Shown: positions 1-8,725 of the stretch, one piece after another
How positions within the stretch are numbered: position 1 is the stretch's first letter
How the letters are laid out: every line of letters begins with the position of its first letter
Notes under the pieces: model-generated
What the model was told of the DNA's origin: nothing
Database searches by the model: none
The model's input: the letters and a program-made list of their open reading frames with translations, nothing else
Source of the DNA: Verrucomicrobium sp.
GTDB lineage: Bacteria > Verrucomicrobiota > Verrucomicrobiia > Methylacidiphilales > UBA1321
DNA length: 64,000 bases
Assembly (NCBI GenBank): GCA_017849585.1
Contig: JAFIGT010000011.1
Location: forward strand, 1-64,000
Reading direction: 5' to 3'
Made by a program: the position numbers and the translations under genes

Positions 1-2
1 CC

Positions 3-761
3 GCGTCCACGCCGTGGCACGATTCGATCCTCGTGCTGGGTTTGATTTTCAGTTCCATCTTTCTCTACGAACGCGGCGAAGTGATCCGGCATTGTCCCAT
101 CACCAATTTATTTGAAGTCGTCGCCTTCTTTACCTGGTCGCTGGTCCTCACCTACCTCGTGATCGGCCCTGTCTACCGCATGTCTATTTTGGGCACCTTC
201 ACCGCCCCGCTGGTGTTCTGCCTCAACTTTCTCGCACTTGTCGCGCCAATCGATATTCCCAGCAATCGCCCGCCTCTGGGCTGGGTGCTGGAACTTCATG
301 CCTGCCTGAGCATCCTCGGTTTTGGCATGCTTGGCGTTGCCGCTCTCGCGGGGATGATGTACCTGATCCAAGAACGGCAGCTCAAGCGCCGCTCGCTGGA
401 TCACTGGTTCTATAATCTTCCCGCCATGGGACAACTCGAGCGCGTCCATCGGCTCGTTTTGAAATGGGCATTTCTCATTTTCAGTGGTGGCATGGCGCTC
501 GGCTTTTTCATTCCGCACGAAAGCACGCTCGACTGGGTGAAGGTCTTTTGGTCGGCGGCGGTGTGGCTGCTATACGGGGGACTCCTCCTCGCTCCCAAAT
601 TTCTGCCGTTGAGTCACAAGAAAGTTGCCTGGGCTTCCGTGGCTGGGTACGTCTTCGTCCTCCTTACCTTCTGGGGCATCAACTCCCTCTCGCAGGACCA
701 TCGTTTCTCGCTTCCCACCGATTTCGCGACGCATCCCGTCACGAGGGAGGTGGCGTTGTGA
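3..761 (+). CDS. HemX/CcsA-type cytochrome c assembly membrane protein, 5' end outside window
   Basis: The reading frame is open to the left edge, so the true start lies upstream; a GTG at 33 is only an internal candidate. The visible 242+ residues hold about six to seven hydrophobic segments (for example around ITNLFEVVAFFTWSLV and LSILGFGMLGVAALAGMMYL), as in the CcsA/HemX cytochrome c assembly family of the inner membrane. It overlaps the hemA start by 4 bp, and HemX-like proteins are known to sit next to hemA in Bacillus and other bacteria, where they affect GluTR levels. I infer the same neighbourhood role here. A dedicated CcsA (haem delivery for cytochrome c) is the alternative; the family call is firm, the exact job is not. 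Confidence 0.75.
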   Translation, partial: ASTPWHDSILVLGLIFSSIFLYERGEVIRHCPITNLFEVVAFFTWSLVLTYLVIGPVYRMSILGTFTAPLVFCLNFLALVAPIDIPSNRPPLGWVLELHACLSILGFGMLGVAALAGMMYLIQERQLKRRSLDHWFYNLPAMGQLERVHRLVLKWAFLIFSGGMALGFFIPHESTLDWVKVFWSAAVWLLYGGLLLAPKFLPLSHKKVAWASVAGYVFVLLTFWGINSLSQDHRFSLPTDFATHPVTREVAL

Positions 762-1804
762 GCGCGCATCTCGTCTGCGGCGGCCTGACCTTTGCCGAAG
801 CGCCCGTGGAAGTGCGCGAACGCGTCGCGTTCCTGCCGCACGACATTCCCGAAGCGCTGACGGAGATGAAGCAGGAGCTCGGTCTCACCGAAGCGGTACT
901 GGTCTCCACCTGCAACCGGGTCGAATATTTTGGCGCGACGAATACCCCGCAGCGCGCCGCCGAATCGTGGCCGCTTTTTTTGAAGAACTATCACGTTCTG
1001 GATACCGACGTCGTACTTCCGTCGTTTCAATATCAGGATGAGCAATGCATCGCGCATTTGTTCGAGGTTGCCTCGGGACTCAAATCAATGGTCGTGGGCG
1101 AAACCGAAATCTTCGGCCAACTCAAGAGTGCGTATGAAATTGCGCAGAAAAACGGCGCCACCGGAAAGTGGCTCAACCGTCTGTTCCAATCCTCTTTCGC
1201 GGCCGCCAAGGAAGTGCGCACGCATACCGGCATCACCCGCGGCAGCGTCTCGGTGGGTTCGGTCGCGGTGGAACTGGCGGAAAAAATATTTGGCGCGCTT
1301 GAGGGCCGCACGGTGATGATCATGGGCGCGGGCGATACCAGCGAAAAGACCGCCCGCTCATTGCAGAGCCGTGGCGTCCGCTCCATCATGGTCGCGAACC
1401 GCACCTACGACCGTGCGGAAAAACTCGCGGGAGAACTCGGCGGCAAGGCGATTCACTGGGATACTTGGGAAAGCGAAGCGATCGATGTCGACATCATCAT
1501 CAGCTCCACCAGCGCACCGCACTACGTTCTCACTCGCGAGAAATTGCTGCACATGCTCAGGCAGCGCGAACCTCGTCCGCTCTTTCTGATCGATCTGGCC
1601 GTGCCGCGCGATTTCGAACCCTCGGTCAATTTGCTCGACGATGTCTATCTCTACGATATCGACGATTTGCAATCGATCGCGCAACGCCATTTGGACGAAC
1701 GTCTCACCGAGATCGAACGCAGCCGGGAGATTTTGAAACCGCACATCACTCGCTACACCACGTGGGCCACGCAGCAACTCGAACCCCACAACCGCCACTC
1801 ATGA
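758..1804 (+). CDS. hemA: Glutamyl-tRNA reductase, short form lacking the dimerisation domain
   Basis: Reduces glutamyl-tRNA(Glu) to glutamate-1-semialdehyde, the first committed step of C5 tetrapyrrole synthesis. The GTG start at 758 overlaps the upstream stop (GTGA) and has a GGGAGG ribosome site about 8 bp before it; the frame is open further upstream but that part overlaps the HemX-like gene. Seen: APVEVRER near the N-terminus, the catalytic STCNR with Cys52, the GETEIFGQ segment, an NADPH fold with GAGDTSEKTA near residue 190, and the conserved DLAVPRDFEP. The protein is 348 aa against about 420 in the family: it stops within the spinal helix and the C-terminal dimerisation domain is absent. 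hemC follows with a 4-bp ATGA overlap, so no lost exon or frameshift is hidden. Confidence 0.95.
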   Translation: MSAHLVCGGLTFAEAPVEVRERVAFLPHDIPEALTEMKQELGLTEAVLVSTCNRVEYFGATNTPQRAAESWPLFLKNYHVLDTDVVLPSFQYQDEQCIAHLFEVASGLKSMVVGETEIFGQLKSAYEIAQKNGATGKWLNRLFQSSFAAAKEVRTHTGITRGSVSVGSVAVELAEKIFGALEGRTVMIMGAGDTSEKTARSLQSRGVRSIMVANRTYDRAEKLAGELGGKAIHWDTWESEAIDVDIIISSTSAPHYVLTREKLLHMLRQREPRPLFLIDLAVPRDFEPSVNLLDDVYLYDIDDLQSIAQRHLDERLTEIERSREILKPHITRYTTWATQQLEPHNRHS

Positions 1805-2706
1805 AAGCGAAACCCGTCATCGTCGGCACACGCGGCAGCGGCCTCGCTCTCGCGCAAACGACAAGCCTTTTATGCCAGCTGTCCGCCGCTTGTCCGGGCT
1901 ATACCTTTCAAATCAAGGTGATCAAAACGACCGGAGATCGACTATCGGAATTGAATTCTCCAGAACTACCGTCTGGCAAGGGCATCTTCACCGCAGAAAT
2001 TGAACAGGCCTTGCTGCGCGGGGAAATTGATCTCGCCGTGCACAGTCTCAAGGATCTTCCCGTCGACATCGGCAGCGACCTCGTGATTGGTGCGATTCCG
2101 AAACGGGCTGATGCCCGCGATGTCCTGATCACACGCGAACCCGTCGCCTCCCTCGCTGAACTGCCTCATGGTGCCATTGTTGCCACGGGCAGTCCGCGTC
2201 GCGCCGCGCAATTGCTTCGCCAGCGGCCCGACCTTCACACGGCGGGAATTCGCGGCAATATCGACACCCGTTTGCGCAAACTCCGCGAAAATCCCGAGTG
2301 GAACGGACTTCTCCTTGCTGCCGCAGGTCTCGCGCGATTGGAACCGGATGTGAACGGCCTCACTGTCACCCCGCTGCCGCTGGAGCAAGTCCTGCCCGCG
2401 CCGGGTCAGGGCGCACTCGCGCTACAGATTCGCGCGAACGACGAATTTCACCGTGAACTGCTCGCGAAAGTACATGATACCGATACCGCGGCCTGCGTGG
2501 ACGCGGAGCGCGGTTTTCTCGCCGGGCTGGGCGGCGGTTGTCAGGCACCCGTGGCAGCGTCTGCTTCCATCGAGAATGGAGTCTTGCATCTTCACGGCAT
2601 TGCGTGGCTGAACAACGCACCAGAGCCGCGCCTAGGCGACACGCAGGGTGATCCGCAGCAGGCGCGGGAACTCGGTCGTGCGCTGGCGCAGCAGTTACTT
2701 GCATAA
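1801..2706 (+). CDS. hemC: Hydroxymethylbilane synthase (porphobilinogen deaminase)
   Basis: Joins four porphobilinogen units into hydroxymethylbilane in the cytosol. The 301-aa product has the usual length and landmarks: GTRGSGLALAQT at the N-terminus, KTTGDR, the HSLKDLP substrate-binding segment, ATGSPRRAAQL, RGNIDTRLRKL, and GLGGGCQAP carrying the cysteine that holds the dipyrromethane cofactor. The ATG at 1801 overlaps the hemA stop by 4 bp, which suggests translational coupling. It lies between hemA and the cobA-hemD fusion, so consecutive pathway steps share one transcript. Confidence 0.96.
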   Translation: MKAKPVIVGTRGSGLALAQTTSLLCQLSAACPGYTFQIKVIKTTGDRLSELNSPELPSGKGIFTAEIEQALLRGEIDLAVHSLKDLPVDIGSDLVIGAIPKRADARDVLITREPVASLAELPHGAIVATGSPRRAAQLLRQRPDLHTAGIRGNIDTRLRKLRENPEWNGLLLAAAGLARLEPDVNGLTVTPLPLEQVLPAPGQGALALQIRANDEFHRELLAKVHDTDTAACVDAERGFLAGLGGGCQAPVAASASIENGVLHLHGIAWLNNAPEPRLGDTQGDPQQARELGRALAQQLLA

Positions 2707-2710
2707 ACCC

Positions 2711-4231
2711 ATGGCCACTCTCACCAAAACATTTCTCGTTGGCGCGGGACCGGGCGATCTCGGACTTGTCACCTTGCGCGCCCGCACACTCATCGAGCGC
2801 GCTGATGTGATTCTCTATGATTATCTCTGCAATCCCGACATGCTGCGCTGGGCGAAGCCCGATGTAGAAAAAATCTATGTCGGCAAAAGCGCGGGCAATC
2901 ACGCGTTACCGCAGGAAGAGATCAATGCCCTGCTCGTGAAACTGACCGGTACGGGCAAAGTGGTCGTCCGCCTTAAGGGCGGCGATCCCTACGTCTTTGG
3001 TCGCGGTGGCGAGGAAGCGCAGGTTCTCGCTGCGGCGGGATATTCATTCGAAGTGGTACCTGGCATTACCTCCTCCATTGCCGCTCCCGCCTATGCGGGC
3101 ATTCCGGTCACGCATCGCGATTGCACCTCGAGTTTCACCGTCATCACCGGCCACGAAGATCCAACCAAGGAAAACTCCGCGCTCGACTGGCGCGCTCTGG
3201 CGTTGGATCGCGGAACGAAGATTTTTCTGATGGGCGTGGAACGGCTTCCGCAAATCACGCAACGATTGATCGCGGAAGGAGCCAATCCCGCCACGCCTGT
3301 GGCTCTGGTACGCTGGGGCACAACGGGACGGCAGGAATCCATCGACGGCACGCTCGCGACCATCGCGGGAATCGTATTTGCTCGCGGATTCAAGGCTCCT
3401 GCCGTGACCATTATCGGCGAGGTGGTTTCTCTGCGCGAGACGTTGAACTGGTTCGAGCGGCGTCCGCTCTTTGGTCAACGCATCGTCGTCACGCGCACGC
3501 GATCCCAGGCGAGCGCGCTTTCGGAACAATTACGTGAACTGGGCGCGGAAGTTTTGGAAATTCCCACCATCCGCATTCTGCCGCGCGTCCTTCCTGCTGA
3601 AGCCACGGCGCAACTCGAAAATCTCTCTGCCCATCAGGACTGGATCGTCTTCACGAGCCCGAACGCGGTGGATCATTTCTTTACGGCATTCTTCGCTGTG
3701 CAAGCCGATTTGCGTGCGCTCGGTGCGGTGAAGATCGCGGCAGTTGGTCCGGCCACGGCGGCGAAACTCACTGCGCTCCATCTGCAAATCGCGAAGCAGC
3801 CGAAGGAATTCACCACCGAAGCTCTGGCCGCCGCCTTCACGGAAGCCGAGACGCGCGGTCAACGTTTTCTTCTTCCGCGTAGTAATCTCGCGAATCCGAT
3901 TCTCACTCAGCAACTCCTCGTGCACGGCGGCCAGGTGACCGAGTGGACCGTCTATGACACGGTACCGGAGACGTTGGATGAGAACGGAGCACGCGCGCGA
4001 TTTCTCGAGGAGGGCGCTGACTGGATCACCTTCACGAGTTCAAGCACCGTCGAGAATTGGCATGCACTGCAACTTCATCCTGTTGCCGGAGCACGTTCAC
4101 CGCGCCATGCCAGCATTGGCCCGGTGACCAGCGCGACCTTGCGCCAACTCGGATACACAGTTGATCTCGAAGCAAAGTCCTATACGATAGCTGGGTTGAT
4201 CGATAGCTTGTTAAGTCATCCTAGAAAGTAA
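2711..4231 (+). CDS. cobA-hemD: Fused uroporphyrinogen-III C-methyltransferase / uroporphyrinogen-III synthase
   Basis: One 506-aa polypeptide with two enzymes. Residues about 1-250 form a SAM-dependent tetrapyrrole methylase (SUMT): GAGPGDLGLVTLRA, RLKGGDPYVFGRGGEE and PGITSSIAAPAYAGIPVTHR are textbook motifs. Residues about 255-506 match HemD, which cyclises hydroxymethylbilane to uroporphyrinogen III (GQRIVVTRTRSQASAL, VFTSPNAVDHFF, ITFTSSSTVENW). The ATG at 2711 was chosen because it begins the methylase domain 4 bp after the hemC stop; an in-frame extension to 2648 would overlap hemC. The fusion directs uroporphyrinogen III towards precorrin-2, hence sirohaem or cobalamin, while the HemD part also serves haem. 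Confidence 0.95.
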   Translation: MATLTKTFLVGAGPGDLGLVTLRARTLIERADVILYDYLCNPDMLRWAKPDVEKIYVGKSAGNHALPQEEINALLVKLTGTGKVVVRLKGGDPYVFGRGGEEAQVLAAAGYSFEVVPGITSSIAAPAYAGIPVTHRDCTSSFTVITGHEDPTKENSALDWRALALDRGTKIFLMGVERLPQITQRLIAEGANPATPVALVRWGTTGRQESIDGTLATIAGIVFARGFKAPAVTIIGEVVSLRETLNWFERRPLFGQRIVVTRTRSQASALSEQLRELGAEVLEIPTIRILPRVLPAEATAQLENLSAHQDWIVFTSPNAVDHFFTAFFAVQADLRALGAVKIAAVGPATAAKLTALHLQIAKQPKEFTTEALAAAFTEAETRGQRFLLPRSNLANPILTQQLLVHGGQVTEWTVYDTVPETLDENGARARFLEEGADWITFTSSSTVENWHALQLHPVAGARSPRHASIGPVTSATLRQLGYTVDLEAKSYTIAGLIDSLLSHPRK

Positions 4232-4236
4232 ATCCT

Positions 4237-4578
4237 ATGCCTACATACGAAGACTATAAAGACGATGGCGACGGTGCTCTGGCGATTGGTGAACTGGAAG
4301 AGGCGGTCGCTTGCTATACAAAAGCTGTTGAGGCCAAGCCGGATTATTTCGACGGCTGGCATGCCCTTGGTATGGCGTTGATGAAGATGGGCAAATATCC
4401 CGAAGCCATTCAGGCTGGGCTCAAGGCGACGGAAATCGATCCGAATAATCAGTTTGGCTGGACCAGTCTCTCGCTCGCCTACGTACGCAATAACCAGATT
4501 GCCGAGGCCGAAGCAGCCGGGGGTAAAGCGAAGATTATCTCGTGGGGCGGCAAGGTGAAGATTGATCCGAAACCCTGA
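4237..4578 (+). CDS. Small TPR-repeat protein
   Basis: A 113-aa protein with no signal peptide, made almost wholly of tetratricopeptide repeats (GELEEAVACYTKAVEAKPDY, then WHALGMALMKMGKYPEAIQ, then WTSLSLAYVRNNQIAEAEAAG). TPRs are helical protein-binding modules; no enzyme motif is present. It begins 5 bp after the cobA-hemD stop and could be the last gene of the hem operon. A role in holding haem-pathway enzymes together is only a guess from position. Confidence 0.8.
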   Translation: MPTYEDYKDDGDGALAIGELEEAVACYTKAVEAKPDYFDGWHALGMALMKMGKYPEAIQAGLKATEIDPNNQFGWTSLSLAYVRNNQIAEAEAAGGKAKIISWGGKVKIDPKP

Positions 4579-4798
4579 TGATTCTCCGGTAAGTCTTCAT
4601 ACCAAACCCTATAAATAGTAAATTTGGTAACGTAGATTTCACATATTAGAACACCGTGAGACCCTGTGAAACCTTCATTTTCTACATGGCATTTTGCCCG
4701 ATCTCATATCCCGCTTTTTGATTCAATATACTGAAGCTTCGATGGGCGCTCGTATTGAATCGCTTGCCTTCTCTATGCGTTCTGTATAGGTTTCTATA
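4579..4798. promoter_or_regulatory. AT-rich leader of the small DNA-binding-like gene, with two inverted repeats
   Basis: 220 bp without a gene, clearly more AT-rich than the flanks. It contains TACCAAA/TTTGGTA arms near 4600-4630 and GATTCAATA (4720-4728) paired with TATTGAATC (4753-4761). These could be an operator or an mRNA structure ahead of the gene at 4799. No clear -35/-10 pair or Shine-Dalgarno was identified. Confidence 0.35.
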
Positions 4799-5167
4799 AT
4801 GAAATTAAGCAATCTCTCGAGTGCGCAGCTGAATCAGATCGCGCGCTTGATCGCCAAAAAAGAAACCCTTCTCACCCGTCTCGTCAAGATTGACGCGGAA
4901 TTGGCCAAGTTCGAAGGTGGTCCCCTCGCTGCGGTGACTTCTGCCAAAGTTACTGGAGTTCGCAAAGCCCGTAAGGGCGGCGTGAAGCTCAAGGATTCCA
5001 TCCTGAAAGCTCTGGCTGCTGCCGGTGCGAAGGGCGTTAAAGTCGGAGATCTTGCCAAGAAGCTTGGTGTGAAACCCGGCAACGTCTTCAGCTGGTTCTA
5101 TACGACCGGCAAGAAGAACAGCGCGATCAAGAAAGTGGGCGAAGCCCGCTACGCGCTCACTAAATAA
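4799..5167 (+). CDS. Small basic protein with coiled N-terminus and winged-helix-like C-terminus
   Basis: 122 aa, rich in lysine. Residues about 5-40 are a helical, coiled-coil-like segment (LNQIARLIAKKETLLTRLVK); a basic linker RKARKGGVK follows; residues about 65-122 look like a small winged helix (KDSILKALAAAGAKGVKVGDLAKKLGVK, shown here only by its key parts: ILKAL, VGDLAKKLGV, YTTGKK). The layout suggests a DNA-binding or nucleoid-associated protein, but I do not recognise a named family. It stands alone between an AT-rich leader and a strong terminator, so it is probably monocistronic. Confidence 0.7.
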   Translation: MKLSNLSSAQLNQIARLIAKKETLLTRLVKIDAELAKFEGGPLAAVTSAKVTGVRKARKGGVKLKDSILKALAAAGAKGVKVGDLAKKLGVKPGNVFSWFYTTGKKNSAIKKVGEARYALTK

Positions 5168-5182
5168 GTCTCGCGACTTATC

Positions 5183-5216
5183 AAAAAGGCGGAACCTTCC
5201 ACGGTTCCGCCTTTTT
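5183..5216. terminator. Bidirectional intrinsic terminator
   Basis: Perfect 14-bp stem AAAAAGGCGGAACC / GGTTCCGCCTTTTT with a 6-nt loop and a T run on each strand. It lies between the converging genes ending at 5167 (+) and 5243 (-), so it can end both transcripts. Confidence 0.9.
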
Positions 5217-5242
5217 CTTTGCAGGAAGAAGTCCTCCAAATG

Positions 5243-8200
5243 TTAGGCGGGTTCGGCTGGGATTTCCTGTGGATCGGCGAGGAGGAATTCCAGATCGGCC
5301 TTGGTCAGGCTGCCGGCGAAGCCTTGTTCGCCGAGGACATCCTGCACCAGTTGCGCCTTGCTCTGCTGCAGGTGCCAGATCTTTTCTTCGACCGTATCGC
5401 GGGTGACGAGGCGGTAGGCGATAACCGTGCGGTCTTGCCCGATACGATGCGTACGATCGATGGCTTGCGCTTCCACGGCGGGATTCCACCACGGATCATA
5501 GAGAATTACGTAGCTCGCCGAGGTGAGATTTAACCCTGTTCCCGCCGCCTTGAGCGAAAGCAGGAAAACGGACGGCTGCGGATCGTTCTGGAAATTCGCC
5601 ACCACCTCGCTGCGGTTCGTGGTCTGGCCGGTGAGCATGTAGTGCGGACGACCGCGCTCAATGAGCTCGGCCTGGAGCAATTTCAACATCTCCACAAACT
5701 GACTGAACACAAGTACCTTGTGACCTTCCGCGTGGAGCTGGTCGAGGAGTTCGAACAGTGCGGCCGTCTTGCCCGAGCCGAGCAACTTCTTGCCGCCTGC
5801 CAGAGCGGGATGACAGCAGATCTGGCGCAAGCGTGTGAGCGCGGCCAGTACGTGAATGCGGCCCTGATCGGGATCGACCTCGCGCAAGGCCTGACGGCTG
5901 CGTTGCAATTCGGCGAGATAGAATTTCCGCTGACCCTCGGTCAGTTCGCAATCGATGCGTTCCTCGATCCTGTCCGGCAGATCTTGTGCGACCTGCTTTT
6001 TCAAGCGGCGCAACACAATCGGCCGCAGTCGACCCGAGAGATGCGACCGCGCCGCGGGCGATGCCCCACGATCATATTGGTCGGTGAACTGGTTGCGATT
6101 CGGCAGATAACCCGGATGCACAAAATCGACGATGCTCCACAAATCGAGCAGCCGGTTTTCCAGCGGCGTGCCGGTGAGGGCGAGCCGGTGCTGCGCATTC
6201 AACATCTTCGCGGCCTTCGCTACGAGGGAATCCGGGTTTTTGATATTCTGCGCTTCGTCGAGAATGACAGAGCGGAATTGATACTTCTTGAGCGACATCA
6301 AATCGCGTCGCAGCAGCGCGTAATTAGTGATGATGAGATCGTACTGCGGAATTTCCTCCCGCATGCCATGGCGGTTCGCCCCGGCGGTGAGCGCGAGCAC
6401 CTTCATGCCCGGCGTGAACTGCTCCGCTTCGCGTTGCCAGTTAAACACGACACTGGCCGGGCAAACCACGAGACTCGGAGATGGACCTTCCTTTTCGCGC
6501 AGATGCTCGATCCAGGCGAGCGACTGGATCGTTTTGCCGAGACCCATGTCGTCGGCCAGAATCGCGCCGAGTTTGAGCCGTGCCGAATAGACGAGGAAGT
6601 TGAACCCCTCGTGCTGGTAGGGACGCAATGTGGCCTTGAGGCCGCCGGGGAGATTCTCGGTGGGAATGCCTTTGAAATCGGCCAGCGTGTCACGCAGCTT
6701 GTTGAGTTCCGCCTGAAATTCCTTGTCGGAAAAATTTTGCAGTGCCTCCCAGGTCGAGGACTGCGTTCCGGCCAGTTGCAGCGCGCTGATTGTTTGCTCC
6801 GTCGCGCTGTTGCCATCGGTGAAGCCGAGTTCGGCCAGCGCATTGATCATTGTGCCGAGCTGCTCCGCTTCCTCGCGTTGGAGCCACGTGCCATTGCCGA
6901 GCTTGATGTAAGGATCATCGCTCTGCTGCAGCTTTTGCCAGTCGGACGGAGTGAGCCGCATGCTCTCCTCTTCCCATTCTGTGCGCACGGTGAACCAGTC
7001 GACGCCGCTCGATTGAATGCGGATCTTGGGGAAGCTGTGTTTCTTGCCGTTGATGAATTGCTGAAAGCGCTTGTTGCCGTAGTACGACCACTGCGTCGAC
7101 CGCTCCTGCCAGAGCTTCACCAGCTCGGGAATGCGTTTGCCGTGCAAGGTCTGCCACCACCCGGGTTCGTCGGGTCGGCCGCACAATTCTCCCGCCTCGC
7201 CATTCCACCCCGCCAGCCATTCCTGAGCCAGCGCGCAATCGGTTTCCGCCGGGATCTCATCCCAAATCTCGTTGCTGGTTTCGCTCGTTACGGTGTGGTT
7301 ATGCGTTTCCTCGATGATCTCCTCATTTTCCGGCGCGGGTATTTCCTCGACGGTGTGACCATTGTGCAGGGCTGCTTTCGGCGGCAGCTTGGCCCAACCG
7401 AAGGAGGTCCATTCCCACGACGCATTACTATAGCGCGCCTGGGCGATGAGGCGAATCTGGAGCACATCTTCCTCATCGAGATTGAAGTAGAAGTGGGCTT
7501 TGGCCGGAATCTGGCGCAGATGCACTTTCACCTGCGATTGCAGATTCGGATAGCGCCGCAGCAAGTGCGGCAGGAAGTCGCGCGAAGCGGCGGCCTCCAG
7601 CCGGGTCGGACCATTCTTCAACGCGAGAGCCAGGATCGAGCGCGGCGGCCGTTCGATCAGGCGGTAAAAGCAGCCTTTGACCAGCACCAGCTCCAGTTCG
7701 ATCCGTCCATTGTCGCCTTTTGGTGCAAGAAAAAGTTTCGCATCCGCGAGCGGTTCGCGCAGACCGGCGGCAGTCGTGACTTCAAATTCGAGTCGCATTG
7801 CCGCATTGCGTCCATTCTGCCCATTGGAATCGGCTTCGAGTTTCGGCACGATCCGCGCGGGCACAGCGTTGTACTCGACCGCCCCGTTGCCCTCTTCGTA
7901 GCGGCAACGACCGCTCTGGCCCCATTGCTGCAACCAGACAAGGAGCGAACGGTTATCGGTGAGAAAGGGGCTGCCGTGCTTATGCTTTTCCGTGGCAAGC
8001 AGGGCGAAATAATCCGACAGCCAGCGCAGCAACGTTGCGTCTTCGATGCTGAAAAGTTCCGGCCGATGAGCTAGTTCGTTGCACAGACCGCGGACCTGGA
8101 AAAAGTTGCGGGCTCCCTCGCGCAGCTTAGGTGAATGAGCGCGCAGTTCGATCGAGACATGGTTCTGCAGCGGCTCCATGCCGCCCGTCACCTTCCACAC

Positions 8201-8617
8201 GATGGCCAGACCGCGCTTTGGCGGCACGGACGTGTCGGGTTCCTCCTCCCGCAACCATTGACTCAGCTCGGTGCGGAAACGCGATTCATCCTGCGAACGC
8301 TCCTGCTCGGCGAGATCCGGCCGGTCGAGGTAAGGCTGCAAACAGGCCGGCACCTTGCCATCAGCACGACGGCGGATTTCTTGTCCGAGGCGCCACGCCA
8401 GTTTTTCCGGATCGGGTTCACGGCAGATCGTGCTCCAGACGGCGGGGGAATCAAAAAAGTCGGGCAGATCAATCTGCGCTTCCTTGAGCAGATTGCTGAG
8501 CTGGTAGAGTCGATCCCACTCGTTACGGGCTTGGAATAGTCGCGTGAGCGTGGGTGAAACGTCCTCGGAACGGGGTGCAGAAATGGGTTTAGCCGAGGTT
8601 TTCTTTGGCATGGTCAA
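5243..8617 (-). CDS. SNF2-family DEAD/DEAH-like helicase with long unassigned N-terminus
   Basis: 1124 aa. The C-terminal half is a SNF2/RapA-type ATP-driven DNA translocase: RPYQHEGFNFL (Q-like region), Walker A DDMGLGKT near residue 688, VVCPASVVFNW, the Walker B-like DEAQNIKN near 783, ALTGTPLENRL, and a helicase C lobe with VFSQFVEMLKLL, SLKAAGTGLNLT and the arginine-finger motif DRTHRIGQ. Residues 1 to about 640 match no domain I know and contain no obvious SWIM zinc motif (CxCxnCxH). Two start codons lie 6 bp apart (MTM); the upper is given. It is monocistronic, divergent from the secreted protein at 8726. A role in chromatin or transcription remodelling is inferred from the family. Confidence 0.93.
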   Translation of the reverse strand: MTMPKKTSAKPISAPRSEDVSPTLTRLFQARNEWDRLYQLSNLLKEAQIDLPDFFDSPAVWSTICREPDPEKLAWRLGQEIRRRADGKVPACLQPYLDRPDLAEQERSQDESRFRTELSQWLREEEPDTSVPPKRGLAIVWKVTGGMEPLQNHVSIELRAHSPKLREGARNFFQVRGLCNELAHRPELFSIEDATLLRWLSDYFALLATEKHKHGSPFLTDNRSLLVWLQQWGQSGRCRYEEGNGAVEYNAVPARIVPKLEADSNGQNGRNAAMRLEFEVTTAAGLREPLADAKLFLAPKGDNGRIELELVLVKGCFYRLIERPPRSILALALKNGPTRLEAAASRDFLPHLLRRYPNLQSQVKVHLRQIPAKAHFYFNLDEEDVLQIRLIAQARYSNASWEWTSFGWAKLPPKAALHNGHTVEEIPAPENEEIIEETHNHTVTSETSNEIWDEIPAETDCALAQEWLAGWNGEAGELCGRPDEPGWWQTLHGKRIPELVKLWQERSTQWSYYGNKRFQQFINGKKHSFPKIRIQSSGVDWFTVRTEWEEESMRLTPSDWQKLQQSDDPYIKLGNGTWLQREEAEQLGTMINALAELGFTDGNSATEQTISALQLAGTQSSTWEALQNFSDKEFQAELNKLRDTLADFKGIPTENLPGGLKATLRPYQHEGFNFLVYSARLKLGAILADDMGLGKTIQSLAWIEHLREKEGPSPSLVVCPASVVFNWQREAEQFTPGMKVLALTAGANRHGMREEIPQYDLIITNYALLRRDLMSLKKYQFRSVILDEAQNIKNPDSLVAKAAKMLNAQHRLALTGTPLENRLLDLWSIVDFVHPGYLPNRNQFTDQYDRGASPAARSHLSGRLRPIVLRRLKKQVAQDLPDRIEERIDCELTEGQRKFYLAELQRSRQALREVDPDQGRIHVLAALTRLRQICCHPALAGGKKLLGSGKTAALFELLDQLHAEGHKVLVFSQFVEMLKLLQAELIERGRPHYMLTGQTTNRSEVVANFQNDPQPSVFLLSLKAAGTGLNLTSASYVILYDPWWNPAVEAQAIDRTHRIGQDRTVIAYRLVTRDTVEEKIWHLQQSKAQLVQDVLGEQGFAGSLTKADLEFLLADPQEIPAEPA

Positions 8618-8725
8618 TCGGCGAGTATGCCATACTCCTTGAGAAGCGCAAGCACCCAGCGTGTTCCGCGTGATACTGGCAGGTTGCTAGCTTGAATCTG
8701 GCTGCGGGCGGTTCATACTTGCTCG

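Noticed and set aside
464-757. 98-codon N-terminal extension of HemA
   Set aside because: It overlaps the membrane protein gene in another frame, has no GluTR-like sequence, and a GTG with a Shine-Dalgarno starts the conserved domain at 758.
5642-8074. 810-codon frame on the plus strand, antisense to the SNF2 gene
   Set aside because: The opposite strand encodes intact helicase motifs; the antisense frame has no domain and is a by-product of GC-rich coding.
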